NCBI GenBank assembly: GCA_000711775.1
Contig: ARYC01000800.1
Coordinates: 1-64,000, forward strand
Source: Oxytricha trifallax
Taxonomy: Eukaryota; Ciliophora; Spirotrichea; Sporadotrichida; Oxytrichidae
Direction of reading: 5' to 3'
Length of the DNA stretch: 64,000 nucleotides
Each line of letters begins with the position of its first letter. The first letter of the stretch is position 1. The notes below the pieces were generated by a model that did no database searches, was not told the origin of the DNA, and saw only the letters and a program-made list of their open reading frames with translations. Below, one piece after another: positions 1 to 11,609 of this stretch. The position numbers and the translations under genes are program-made.

Positions 1-1128
1 CAAGCACCTTAGCCAAAGTCACTTTTCTTATTTTATCGCTCTATTGAAATCAATGACTAGAATTTCAAATGGACAGAGATTTAATATAAAATTTTCAGGC
101 TTCAAATCTCTCTGAACATCCCCAAGTTCATGGAGCTCTTAAACACACTTAATCATTTCTGGCAGTATCTCATTTAAATCATCTGGGTATCTAATAAGAT
201 AGAGATACTCTCTCAAAGTCATTTCAAACTTTTTCATTCTTAATTCAACAAAGCCATGCCCAATAATAACTACATCAAGTCTAATTAAGTTCTTAAACTA
301 TTTTTTCTAAGCCTCCCTCAGTATTATGTATTCATATGCAAATTCATTTTGATACTACTCGTTTTTAATGAGATACTTAACAGGATATATTTTGTAAGCA
401 TACTCATCAAATCAACCACTATAAGCTTAGCCTTGTTTGGCAGATTAAAATGCAAGTAATTTTCAATACAGCATAAAATATCAATTGCATTCAATGCAGG
501 TATATACATAGCTCTCTCTTAAAGACATGCTATAAGAGTACCATTTGCTGGCTGATTCATTGATTCAAAACACTTCTGCCTCTTGAGCCTTTCCTCCTGT
601 TGTCTTTATGACTCAAGAGAGTTATTTTTTCTTATAGCAGGTATAAGCTTTTAAGTTTCCTCATCTTTAATCAAGATTTCACGTAAGTGGTGGTTTTGTA
701 TATGCCTCTTTACTTTGGATGAGTGAGTATAAGACTTCTTGCATGTTGTGTACTAATACTTACCATCTACTTTATCGTGCTTGAAGTAGATCTTAGCTTT
801 ACCAGAGTGTATCACTTTGATGTGCCTCTTCAAGCTAGACTCAGCTGAGAATAAATTTTAGCAGTCTTCACATTAAAATGTTTTAACTTTGTCTATCTGT
901 TGCTGTTCCTTTTCTTCCTCAATTAATTCAATTTATGTATAAAATCTCACCTCTGCACTCTATTTCTTGTTTTAACTTCAATTTTAAGACTTCTGCATCA
1001 TACTCTAGATCTCTTAGCTCAACCTCCCTTTCTATATAGATTACTTCTGGTTTCTTGGAGGACCCAAAGTTTAGTTATAATTATCCTGCTCCAAGAGAAA
1101 CTGCTTTACGATTTAAGTTAACCGCCAT
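1..1128 (-). CDS. TBE 57-kDa zinc-finger/kinase protein (T1), 3' end outside window
   Basis: Read with TAA/TAG as Gln from the ATG at 1128 (MAVN...). The order matches the other 57-kDa genes: a charged N-terminus, one good C2H2 finger (CEDCQNLFSAESSLKRH), a second finger whose first Cys is Tyr (YTTCKKSYTHSSKVKRH), a basic linker, then a protein-kinase-like domain. Near the window edge QRDLKPEN replaces HRDLKPEN and DFN replaces DFG, so activity is doubtful. The role in transposition is unknown; kinase and zinc-finger motifs in this TBE ORF are established. Nearly open throughout. A TGA appears just after the DFN region, so the C-terminus may be broken. Confidence 0.8.
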
Positions 1129-1952
1129 GTTTAAATAAAATTTAAATTTCTATTATTAAGCTCTAATAACCTCTCTGGTTATAGTAACTCTGTATAGGAG
1201 TTGACCCTACAGCAATAATGGTTGATTTTGAAGTATAAGAGATCATATTTATGCTTAGTTTATTGCTATAAATTCTCAAATTTCATTCTAAATAATTTTG
1301 ATTTTGGTATCCAAAAAATTAGGTTGGTACTGGTACCAAAATAAATTAGGTTTTTAACCATATTGGAACTTTTCCATTAAAACCTCATTAATTTAAAAAT
1401 TTGTACATATTAAGTTTTGGTACTATTAAAGTGGTAACAATAAAAGTTAAACGGATTTAGTACCAGTACTAATTAAATTAAACAAATTTAGTACTCATTT
1501 AATGGAACTAAATTGATAAAAATGTAGCTCCATCTAGCTTTCTCCACGTATCTTTACAAGGTTGACCTCCTATAAGATGCCTATATTTAATAGAAGTTTT
1601 TAAACAATAGAATCCAGAAGTCTATAAATTTTAACTTAAATTCATTTATAAAAAGAGGAAAAAAGATAGAATCACTCAATGATAAAATGAAAAGAGTAGA
1701 GGCACAATAAATGATATCAAGATTCAGAAGTAAGGAAGATCTATATCGATACCTAACTTTAAATGGTAAGATAACTTGATGACTATCAACATATTATACA
1801 GTTTGATTATTCCTCCCCACGATAGAATGTACCAAAATTTCATTCTTGAAAGCAATACTTTGGGAGAAGAAAGCTTTAAAAATAAAGAGATAAACTAATA
1901 GAAATCCCAACTACACTGAGAATTCAGTCACCAATCTTAAGAGGATGCCATT
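1..1952 (-). mobile_element. TBE transposon T1, partial, minus orientation
   Basis: Left part of a telomere-bearing element that runs off the window start. It holds the 57-kDa gene on the minus strand and the 5' half of the 22-kDa gene on the plus strand, the divergent arrangement seen in the other TBEs here. At 1952/1953 it is interrupted by T2 and resumes at 7045-7101, where T3 cuts it again. The rest of T1 (22-kDa 3' end and transposase) is not found after T3, so it was probably lost at the T3 breakpoint near 10630. Its 22-kDa region is nearly identical to the reverse complement of T4 at about 13130-13440, so both belong to one subfamily. Confidence 0.85.
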
Positions 1953-2044
1953 CAAAACCCCAAAACCCCTTAGTGAAGTTTATAAGTGCTTTGATTTGTA
2001 GGGTATAGTTGGGGTCTTATTGGGGTTAATAGAAAAATTAGGCC

Positions 2045-4100
2045 AATTTGCAAAATAAGAAATAGAAATTACCGAAATTTAGGGTCTATTTATGATGAGT
2101 AATACTTAGATTTACTGCTTAAGCTTAGGTATGGTACAAGTATTAATATAGACTAAGTCAAACCAGTAATAATTAGGCAGCTATAGCAAAGCTCCTGCGC
2201 AAGAGTGCCTCAACAGCTAGGTATCATTGCTTGTTGGCTGTTTACCATTATAAATCAGGCACTTGAAAGCATCCTGCAAGAAAAAAAAAGTTCTCACAGC
2301 ACCATATTGACTACCTCTGCGACTCGAAGACTATAAAGTATTGGGCACACTTTCCACTAGACTACCGAGCTGTGATGTTTCATCGCAAGTTTCCTGACAT
2401 GCGTATCTCTCCTTAAACTATAGCAAACATTTATAGAAGAAATGGTATTACTTTCAAGAAGGTCAACAGAGTGAAGAGAGTGATTGATTTTACAGTGCCA
2501 TTTTATAGTAATAATTTAAACTATATAATGATTAAATGCAGAGAGCTATTACTATTAGCGAGTATAATCAAAATGAGGAGATCGTTATAAATAAATCAAA
2601 AATGAGATGAATTAGCATTATGTTCTAATCAAATTTGACTAATGTTTTTTTAAATGTAGTTATTTCGAATTAATTTCATGTGTTTATTTATTATTCTTCA
2701 TTTTATTAATCAAGCGTGTATTATTCTGATAATTAATTTTTCTAAACTTTTCCAAATCATTTCTATTTTAGGGCATCTAAGTAATTGTAGCTGTAGTAAT
2801 CTTTAAGTTTCTTAATTAAATTTTCTTAGATATCTTCATCATATCTTCAGGGTATCTTCCTCAAAAATCAAAAAGTTCAAAAATATTAAAATTAACAATA
2901 ATAACAACAGCAATAGCAGTAGCAACAGCAATAGCAAAAGTATAATATCAAAATTAGCTTAAATTAGGAATCAGTTTTAAATTCCTGAGAATTTAAAAAT
3001 TCTTAAAATCTTTGATTTTATTCTTCATTTTCATCATCACTCATACTATCATCCCTAACATTAAGACTTTATACTTGAAATTTTTCAAAAATTTGATTTT
3101 TTGTTAAAAATCCATGAGTCCTAATTTAAGCTAATTTTGATATTATTACTGTTGCTATTGCTGTTGCTACTGCTATTGCTGTTGTTATTATTGTTAATTT
3201 TAATATTTTTGAACTGTTTGATTTTTGAGGAAGATACCCTGAAGATATGATGAAGATATCTAAGAAAATTTAATTAAGAAACTTAAAGATTACTACAGCT
3301 ACAATTACTTAGATGCCCTAAAATAGAAATGATTTGGAAAAGTTTAGAAAAATTAATTATCAGAATAATACACGCTTGATTAATAAAATGAAGAATAATA
3401 AATAAACACATGAAATTAATTCGAAATAACTACATTTAAAAAAACATTAGTCAAATTTGATTAGAACATAATGCTAATTCATCTCATTTTTGATTTATTT
3501 ATAACGATCTCCTCATTTTGATTATACTCGCTTCCATAATAACATCAAGTTCATACACGCTGATGAAGCTGTGTTTACCTTCAACACCTTTATTCATAAG
3601 TCTTGGTATAAGAAGTATGATAATATAGAAGTCTACGATTAGAAAGTAAAGGTTGTAACCCATGCAATTTTAGCAGGTATTAGTGAAGACTCTGGCTTAG
3701 AAAGTTATGTTATTCATCCTCGCTCTATTAAGAGAGAATAGTACATAGAGTTCCTACATAAGTTGAGAGATAAATACAATGATTAGGAGATCATCCTGTT
3801 TGTTGACAACCTCTCAGTTCATAAAACTAAGGAGTCTAAGAAAGCTTATGAAGAGTTAAACATTACTCCTGTATACAATGTTCCTTACAGTCCTTAATTA
3901 ATGGAATTGAATTCTACTGGAGTTAAATAAAGACCCAATACAAGAAACTGCTGCTATATCACCTAATGCATGATTTGCCTATAGATACAGTAGACTTGAT
4001 TCAGAGTAGCTGCAAGAGAGTAGGCATAGATAAGACAACAGTTTGTGCGAGAGAAGGAAGAATGAATGTTTATAAATAAGTTTTAGATTTAAATGAATGA
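2045..4100 (+). pseudogene. TBE DD34E transposase (T2), split by a foldback
   Basis: Tc1/mariner-like TBE transposase. The N-terminal part (GSIYDEQYLDLLLKLRYG...) runs open through a helix-turn-helix-like block (RISPQTIANIYRRNGITFKK) up to the foldback at 2557. The catalytic part resumes after 3532 with FIHADEAVFTFN (first Asp) and ILFVDNLSVHK (second Asp). The third acidic residue is expected in a PQ-NGIEFYW motif about 34 residues later, but a one-base deletion there (near 3897) shifts the frame. The C-terminus (RMNVYKQVLDLNE, stop 4098-4100) matches the other copies. No start ATG sits where T3 has one, so the start is unclear. Not functional as it stands. Confidence 0.85.
2557..3532. repeat. 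976-bp foldback element inside the T2 transposase
   Basis: Two near-identical inverted arms (about 2557-2969 and 3119-3532) begin with AGCGAGTATAATC and enclose a 150-bp unique loop. The arms contain a CAACAGCAATAGCA-type triplet stretch. T4 has no such insert at the same transposase position (GCTATTACTAACAATATCAAG), so it is a later insertion into T2. No long target duplication was recognised. Confidence 0.9.
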
Positions 4101-4106
4101 ATAAGT

Positions 4107-4892
4107 TCACATATTAAACTAACCCATAAAGGGGTTTGGCTTTTTTTTCTTCTCCTCTTCTTATGGCTTGCTTGGGCCCATATTTCTTCTCTTTGTGCCA
4201 GCTCCTGCATCTATGTTCATTTCTTCTGACTTTTAAACATCTTTATAAAGTCTCTTGCTCACTTCATAAATAGTCTATGACTTTCTCTCTCTGTGAACCT
4301 TCGCATGCTCTTTCATTAGGAATATACCAGTTCCAGGTTTCCCTACAAAGTTATGAAGGAAAGCTTACTAGAGAGGAATGGGTGCTTCTTAAGCTCAGCG
4401 AGCCAGGTCTCGCTTATTAGTATGCCTTGCTTCTTTTAATCTTCAGGAGAAATAGAGTAGCGTTTTTTGTGAGCTTCAATGATCTCTCTGAGATAACTCT
4501 CTCTTAAAGTGCCAAGAACTCCAAAGAAGAAGCTCCTTCCTGGAAGCTTGTTAGAGAGTTGTTTCTTGGTAGGAAGATAAACTACCAACTCTTCATCTTT
4601 CATCGCATCCTCGTAGAGATTAGTAACTGAAATCTCTGGGTAGTTTGGTATATTTATCAACTTTATTTCACTGTTTTTTAAGGCTTTCTTCTCATCGCAG
4701 AGTATAGCTTTTAAGAATGAAATTTTGGTACCCCATCGTTGGAAGGAATAAACCCACTATAGCATATGATTAAGTATATGTCACATGCTTACCATGCTAA
4801 GTGAGGTATCGATAGAGATCTTCCTTGGCTTCTAAATCTTGATATCATTTCTTAAGCTCAACCCTCTTCATTGCAGTACTTATAGATTCCAT
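4107..4892 (-). pseudogene. TBE 22-kDa ORF (T2)
   Basis: Convergent with the transposase, the two stops only 6 bp apart. The ATG at 4892 gives MESISTAMKRVELKK and then TGA, with frame slips in the RSKEDLYRYLT block. A long clean stretch follows: IPNYPEISVTNLYEDAMKDE, PTKKQLSNKLPGRSFFFG, LRESYLREIIEAHKKRYS. A further slip precedes the C-terminal part with GKPGTGIFLMKEHAKVHRE and a Lys/Glu-rich tail. No family function is known to me. Conservation among the TBE copies is the main evidence that it was a real gene. Confidence 0.75.
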
Positions 4893-5458
4893 CCTTGTTC
4901 CTTCTCTTGTTATTGAATTTCAAATTTCAATATATAGAGTTCTGGATCCTACTGTTTAAAATCTTAGTATTAAATATGGGCATCTTATAGATGGTCAACT
5001 TGGTAAGGATATGTGGAGAAAGCTGGCAGAAGCTGTAACAAACTTCAGAGATGGAGCTCCATTTTTATCAATTTAGTTCCATTAAATTAGTACTAAATTT
5101 GTTTAAATTTGATTAGTATCGGTACTAAATTCGTTTTAATTTAATTGGTACCAATTTAATAGTACCAAAACTTAATTAGTACCTAGTTTTAATCCAGCAA
5201 GGTTTTAATGGAAAAGTTCCAATCTGGTTTAAAACTTAATTGGTACCAGTACCAACCTGAACTTTATCTGAGTTGGTACCAGAATCAAAAATATTAAGAG
5301 TAAAATTACGAAAATTATACTTATAAACTGAGTATAAATATGAAGTCTTAGAGCTTAGATCAAACCATCATTAATCCTGTTGCAACTCCTATATAGTCCA
5401 GATATAGCTATAGAGGTTTGAAGAGCTTTATAATAGAAATTTAAATTTGAATTTAAAC

Positions 5459-6905
5459 ATGGCGGTCAACTTAAATCGTAGAGCGGCACTTTTAGGAGCA
5501 GGTCAATCAATGCTCAACTTTGGCTCCACTAAAAAGCCCTGAAATCATTTATGTTGAGAGGGAGGTAGAGCTAAGAGCTCTTGAATTTGAAGCAGAGGTT
5601 TTTATCATAGAAGTATTAAACTAGAGGGAGAGCGCAGAGATAGGGGTTTAAACTTAAATTGATTATGTTGAGGAGCTAAAAGAAAAGCAACCAATCGAAA
5701 AAATAAAAACATATTAATGTGAAGACTGCTAGAATCATTTCTCAACTAAACAAAGCTTGAAGAGACACCATAAAGAGGTACACTCTGGCAAAGCCAAGAT
5801 CTATTTCAAGCATGAAAAGGTAGATGGTAGGTATTAGTGTAACGACATGCATGAAATCATATACTCACTCAGCTAAAGTTAAAAGCATATGCAAAAGCAT
5901 CACCTCAGTGAGTTCTTGATTGAAGATTAAGAGACTAAAAAACTAGTGCCAGCTAAAAGAAAATCTAATACTCTTGAGTCATAAAGAGAGCAGCAAGAGA
6001 GACTCAAGAGACAGAAGCGATATGAATCGATGAACCAGCCAGCTGGTAATACAATTTTAGCATGCTTCTAAGCGAAGGCTATGAATATACCTGCATTAAA
6101 TGCAGTTGATCTCAGCACTTGTATTGAAAACTACATGAATATAAACGTGCCTGCAAAAGCAAAGCTCATAGTAGTTGATGAGTATGCATACAAGGTGCAT
6201 CCATTCAGTTATCTTATTAAGAACCAACAGTATTAGAACGAGCTTGCTAATGAATACATGGTACTTAGAGAGGCCTAAAGAAAAGACAGCAAGAATTTGC
6301 TTAAACTAAATGGTGTTATTTTAAGTTATGGTTTCATCGCATTAAGGCTAAAAAAATTTGAGATGACTCTGAGAGACTACCTATATCACAATAGATACCC
6401 TGATGATTTAAACGATATACTCTCAGATATGATTCAGGGTGTTAAGGACTTGCATGAACTTGGATATGTTCATAGAGATTTGAAGCCTGAAAACGTTATG
6501 CTAAATCTCTGCCCTTTAGAAGCAGTGGTTATCGATTTCAATAAAGCTATAAGATAGGAGATTGTCACTTTAGCACAGGTACTTGGTACTCCAGGTTACT
6601 TCCCAATAAGAGAGAAGCGGACTAATGGTCCTGTTTAATGGGATGTTTGGGCAGTAGCAGCAATAATATTAGAAAGTGACATGGAATGTTATCTTACTTT
6701 GGTACAAAGCATGAAAAATAATCATAAGTTTGGCTCAGAAACATATAAAGTAAGAAGATGTCTGCGAAGAAATAAAAAGCATAGTAGAGATGATAATCGT
6801 GAGACCTCCTTCATATCCTAGATAATACTTAGATGACACACTTGAACCACTATAGAGAGCAAGATTCAGAGATAAAACAAAGACAAGCAGATTAAATTTG
6901 TTTGA
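5459..6905 (+). pseudogene. TBE 57-kDa zinc-finger/kinase protein (T2)
   Basis: ATG at 5459 (MAVNLNRRAALLGAGQS). A one-base insertion shortly after, in KKP, shifts the frame; past it the gene is open for several hundred codons. A C2H2 finger is clear (CEDCQNHFSTKQSLKRHHKE), the second is degraded (CNDM in place of CxxC), then a basic linker, then a kinase-like domain: LHELGYVHRDLKPENVML, VVIDFNKAIR (DFN for DFG), GTPGYFPIRE in place of the APE segment, and DVWAVAAIILE. A second frame slip lies near 6720. The probable original stop is at 6903-6905. Confidence 0.82.
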
Positions 6906-7228
6906 ATTAAGTACTCTAATACTCATTAAATATTAATTAAATTCACATAAAACCTGCATTTTCTCTACTAACCCCAATAAGACCCCAACTATACCCTACA
7001 AATCAAAGCACTTATAAACCTCACTAAGGGGTTTTGGGGTTTTGATTTAAGATAAGAAAATGGTAGTTTATATTCCTACCAAAAAACAGCTCTATAATAA
7101 TCAAAACCCCAAAACTCTTTCAGTAGTTTGATTGAGTTTTTGATTGATAAAAATAGACTATTAACGCATACTTTATTTGGGTTTATGTAGGGGTTTAATG
7201 TTTAAATATTAGTAATTTAAGTGAGTAT

Positions 7229-8274
7229 ATGCGAGGTTAGGGGTCAGTTTATGACAGTGAGTATATAGATTTATTGTTTAAGTTGCGTTATGGATGTGAT
7301 TAATATGGTGATCAACTCAAACCTATTCTAAATTACACATCTATAGTAAGGCTGCTCCATAAATCTTCTGCAACTGTTCGGTCTCACTGTCTATTAGCAT
7401 TGAATTTAAAGAGATAGCAACTTAATTCTAAGTCTTAAAGATCTCTAAAATTTTAGCAGCATCATATCGATTATCTTATTAATGATGAGAACTCTTAAAT
7501 ACTGGGCTCATTTCTCTCTAGCCTAGAAAGCTTTGATGTTTCATCGCCAATTTCCTGAGCTTCACATATCTGCTTAATCGATAGCTAACATATATAAAAA
7601 AAATGGAATATCATACAAGACAGTCAATCGCATTAAGAGAGTGATTGACTTTAATGTTCCATTTTATAAGAATATTAAATTATATATTAGATTAAATGCA
7701 GAGGGCCTAAGAGCATAATATAAAGTTCATACACGCTGATGAAGATGTATTTACATCCAATACCTTCATATCAAGGTCCTGGTACAAAAGGTACAGCAAC
7801 ATAGAAGTATATGATTAAAAGGTTAAGGTTTAAACTCATACAATACTTGGTGGAATAAGCGAAGATAATGGCCTCGAGACTTATGATATCCACACTCACT
7901 TAATAAAGACCGAATAATACATAAAGTTCTTGTAATAACTCAGAGATAAGTACGCCGACTAAGAGATTATTCTGTTTAGATAACTTATCTGTCCACAAAA
8001 CTTAAGACAAAAGGAAGGAATATGTTAGGCTAAACATAACACCTTATTTAATGTTCCATACAGTCCACAGTTCAATGGAATTGAATTATATTGGGGGTTA
8101 TTGAAAGGCCACTACAAGAAACTTCTACTCTATCACTTGATGCACAATCTGAAGATAGATACAGTCGATTTTATTAAGAGTGCTGCTAAAAGAGTAAGCG
8201 ATGAGAAAGCTAAAGTATGCGCAAGAGAAGGGAGATTTTGTATTTATAAATAAGTATTAGATTTAAACGAATGA
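7229..8274 (+). pseudogene. TBE DD34E transposase (T3)
   Basis: The ATG at 7229 opens a frame (MRGQGSVYDSEYIDLLFKLR) that runs cleanly to about 7490, then slips by one base before the HTH-like block (LHISAQSIANIYKKNGISYK). A second slip precedes FIHADEDVFTSN. ILF-DNLSVHK shows the second catalytic Asp with one base lost. FNGIELYWGLLK carries the third acidic residue, and the end reads CIYKQVLDLNE with the stop at 8272-8274. All three DD34E residues are visible but never in one frame. Confidence 0.82.
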
Positions 8275-8280
8275 ATAAGT

Positions 8281-9057
8281 TCACATATTAAATTTGCCCG
8301 TAAAGGGATTTGGCTTCTCTTTCTTTTCTTCCTCTTAAGGCTTGGGCCAATGTTTCTTCTCTTAGTGCCAGCCCCTGCATCTATGTTCATCTCGTCTGGC
8401 TTTTAGAAATCTTTGAAGAGTCTCTTACTCAATTCATGCTTTACTTGAGACTTTCTCGCTCTGTTTAATTTGCTGCGCTCTTTCATCAAAGATATAGCAG
8501 TACCAAGTTTTTCTATAAAGTTGAAGACTAAGCTTACTTGAGATGAAAGGATGCTTCGGAAGTTCCTACAGCCAGGTATCACTTATTTTAATACCTTGCT
8601 TCTCTTTTTCTTCAGGAGAGATGCTGTAGCGTTTCTTATGAGCCTCTCAAATAACTTCATTTAAGTAATCAGGTTTCAGAGTTGCAAGAACACCAAAGAA
8701 GAAGTTTCTCTCGGGCAACTTATTAGAGAGCTTTATGAAAGGTAGAGAGCTACGTTTTGATCACTCAAAGCATCGTAATATAGGTTGTCACTGATATTTC
8801 AGGCTAGTTAGGTATCTCTATCATCCTAATTTCATTAGACTTAAAAGCTTTTTTCTCTTCACTAAGTAAGGCTTTAAGAATGAGATTTTAGTTCCCTCCA
8901 AAGTTGGCAAGAACAATCCAACTATAATGGATTTATTAATCTTACTTAAAAACTTACCTTGCTATACCAAATATCTATAAAGGTCCTCTTTACTTCGAAA
9001 TTTTCCTATTAAATCTTGAGATTAAATTCTCTTCATTGCATCATTCATAGACTCCAT
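8281..9057 (-). pseudogene. TBE 22-kDa ORF (T3)
   Basis: Convergent with the transposase, 6 bp apart. The ATG at 9057 gives MESMNDAMKRIQSQDLIG, then FRSKEDLYRYLVQQ, the same N-terminal block as in T6, and a Leu-Pro-Thr block matching LFLPTMEC. A one-base deletion near 8880 shifts the frame before the IEIPNYPEIS-type segment, and further slips follow towards the C-terminus. Function unknown. Confidence 0.72.
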
Positions 9058-9617
9058 CTAGCTTCCTCTTTCTAGAAATGTTAATGAAATTTAAAATTAT
9101 GGATATCCATTCTAAGTTTATTAAAATCTTTCTACTAAATAGGGAGGACCTACTGAAGGTCAACCTTGAAAAGATATACGGAGAAGCATTGAAAAACTTG
9201 CTCCAAGCTTCACAGATTGATTCCCATTTTTATCAAACTTTCCATTAAATTGCTCCTAATAATGTTTAATTATTTTAGGAGGTCCTCCAAATTAAGTTCA
9301 AACTTTATTAGGAGATAAATTTTAAGGTTAAACTTAATTAGGAGCATATTAAATTAAAAATGTTTAATAACTTTACCTCCAAATTAAGTTCAAACTTGAT
9401 TTGGAGGAACTCCTAGAGAAAAAAAACTTCATTAGGAGAATTTTAATTTACTAAAATGTATAAAATTCTCATAAAATATGTCAACTTACAGTTTCTATGG
9501 TTAGTTAATTTTCTTACCTCTCAGCAAAGAATCTACCAGAGTGTCTTATACTCTACTATAATAGTATATCAAGGTAGATTTTATCATTATTATAATAAAA
9601 AATATCAGAAAACTAAA

Positions 9618-10629
9618 ATGAGCGCTAACCTTTTGAGAAGAGCGGCATTACTTGAGTAAAGTCAATAAAAATTATCATTCCAGCAACCAAGAAAAGTAGA
9701 AACCAGAGACGCTTGTACTCAATGGGAGCCTACTTATGACAACTTTGAAAAGCCAAGCTTTGAGATTTAAATATAAGTTAAGTAGGAGGTCATCAAAGAA
9801 GCTGTGCAAATTGAGGAAGAGGATAAACAACCCGCCATAGAGCATTAATAAATACAAGCCAAAGTTGACTATTAATGCAAAGAATGCAATAAAGTTTCCC
9901 CTTACAAGTCAACTTAAAAGAGAAACTTGAGAGATATACACAACGATATACCAAGGTTATATCTCAAGCATTAAAAGAAAGATGGGAAGTATATCTGTGA
10001 GTTCTGTGAGAAGCCGTATACTCATACAAGAGACCTCAAAGTTCACTTAAAGAAAAAGAACAATCAAAGTTTTGTCTTTATTCATGAACCTACAGGGAAT
10101 AGATTCCTCTAAAAAAGAAGATCAAGAAACTCAGTAAAGTCTCTTAGAATTAAAGTCTAGAAGTAAGTTAAAATGAAGAAAGCAGTCAAGAACTTTCCAG
10201 TCTCGGAGATCTATTAAATCTTGGTAAAAATTGAGGCGATGAAGATTCTAATCTTAAAAATTATTTAAATAGATTCTTGTCTTGAAAGCTACCTAACTCT
10301 TGAGGATAAAGTAGAGAAGAGAGTCATCACTGATGACTAATATGCCTAAAAAATATATCCATTTAATTACTTCCTTGCTGATGACAAGTTCTAAATGGAA
10401 TTTGCTAATGAGTATTGTACTCTATAACAGGCAAAGTTTAGAGAGTGCAATATATTATTTAGCTAGATGCTTTACTACTTGGAAAAGATCATGTTGCAAT
10501 TAGACTTCCTCTCCTCGAAATGTCTTACAGAGAATTTTAAATCTGACAATAGATGGAAGAGATAAATTGGCTAGATCGTAAAGGAAATAGTTGAGTTCAT
10601 TAAAGAGCTTCACAAGCTAGGTTATGTTA
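9618..10629 (+). CDS. TBE 57-kDa protein (T3), intact N-terminus, truncated kinase domain
   Basis: The cleanest 57-kDa reading frame in the window: about 337 codons without TGA from ATG 9618 (MSANLLRRAALLEQSQQ) to the breakpoint. It shows an acidic N-terminal region, a zinc finger CKECNKVSPYKSTQKRN with the first His replaced by Asn, a second CEFCEKPYTHTRDLKVH, a basic linker, then the start of the kinase-like domain. It ends at IKELHKLGYV, just before the expected HRDLKPEN loop, and runs into unrelated repeats and a TGA. Two fingers set it apart from the T2 copy. Confidence 0.85.
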
Positions 10630-10633
10630 GGGT

Positions 10634-10711
10634 ACTGACGTCCACAGCGCCCTGATGACGTCGAGAGCACCCAGTGACGTCCTGAGCGCCCAGATGACGT
10701 CCATAATGCCC
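10634..10711. repeat. Tandem TGACGTC-containing repeat, about 4 units
   Basis: Four imperfect 17-20 bp units, each with TGACGTC followed by a purine-rich piece and GCCC (for example TGACGTCCACAGCGCCC). It is strikingly GC-rich for this window and lies exactly where T3 breaks off. No coding potential is obvious. Confidence 0.8.
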
Positions 10712-11477
10712 AAAATTTTGCTTATAATAAACTTATTAAAATACAATACCTCGCTCTCTAATCATTTTAGCTTGACTTATGTATAATATCAACACTACAT
10801 GATACTCCAATTTATATAAATTTGTTCTCATTATTTTTTATACTTTGCCTGCATCTTGAATTTTTTACTATTATTCAATATAAAATATTATTATTCTGAT
10901 TAATTTACTGAATCTATATAGGAATTCTTCTTTCTTAAACCCCAAAATTTATTCAATTAAATATGTAAGAATTTTTTCAATATCAATCATGTTATGAATA
11001 TCTTAATTTAATTAATCATAATCACACGAATCATTTTTTAAAATAATTTTAAAGCTAACTTAAATAAATCTCACTCTGATAAATAAACAAGTATAATAAT
11101 TATATTTTTCTAATTTTTATATAAAGAATTTATTTCTGTCTGATCGCTTTTAATATTTTTTACCAAAAATGGTAGATTAACTAAAAGTCTGATTTACTAC
11201 AATAATTTAAAAATCAAATTTTTTGAACAAACATAATTATAATAATATTAAAAATTAATGATATTTTTTTTTAAAAAATGGGTATTCTTTTAATCTTTCA
11301 ATTTTGATATATTTCTAAAATTAATTACTTTAATTAAATTATTTAAATTTCAAAGTTTTTATTTTTACAAACTTAGGAATGTATTTTTTATATAATCTTA
11401 CAAATAAATGACTAATTAGATTAGTATAAATTAACAGATTAAGAATATTTAGAGTGCTAAAGTTTTTTAACTCCACT
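10712..11477. other. AT-rich spacer
   Basis: No coding-like composition, repeat or RNA gene was recognised between the tandem repeat and T4. Confidence 0.5.
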
Positions 11478-11609
11478 CAAAACCCCAAAACCCCTTAAAG
11501 AGGTTAATAAGTGCTTTGATTTGTATAATATAGTTGAGGTCTTATTGGGGTTAGTAGAGAGATTAGGCCAATTTGCAAAATGAGAAATAAAAACTAGCAA
11601 AATTGAGGG

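Larger units (their letters stand above)
1953..7044 (+). mobile_element. Full-length TBE transposon T2 inserted in T1
   Basis: Both ends carry C4A4 repeats: CAAAACCCCAAAACCCC at 1953-1969 and the inverse ending at 7044, within terminal inverted repeats of about 75 bp. It is flanked by ATT on both sides, a 3-bp duplication of the ANT type known for TBEs. The order is transposase (+), 22-kDa (-), 57-kDa (+). After subtracting the foldback at 2557-3532 the length is about 4.1 kb, the usual TBE size. Genes carry several indels. Confidence 0.93.
1652..7101 (+). pseudogene. TBE 22-kDa ORF (T1), split by T2 and cut by T3
   Basis: Coding pieces are 1652-1952 and 7045-7101. Homology to T6 starts at IESLNDKMKRVE, but the ATG is ATA, and two TGA codons follow the RFRSKEDLYRYLT block. 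The same defects occur in T4. Removing T2 with one ATT copy joins EDAI to QDKKMVVYIPTKKQ, which matches the other 22-kDa ORFs and shows that the host gene was continuous before T2 inserted. T3 interrupts it again after YNN. The function of this TBE product is unknown. Confidence 0.7.
7102..10629 (+). mobile_element. TBE transposon T3, 3'-truncated
   Basis: Left end CAAAACCCCAAAACTC at 7102 follows AAT inside the T1 22-kDa gene. It holds transposase (+), 22-kDa (-) and 57-kDa (+), and then stops abruptly near 10629 in the kinase domain with no right terminal repeat. Its proteins and intergenic region (repeated GGAGGTCCTCC-like words rather than GGTACC words) differ from T1/T2/T4 and resemble T7, so it belongs to a second subfamily. 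Confidence 0.85.
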
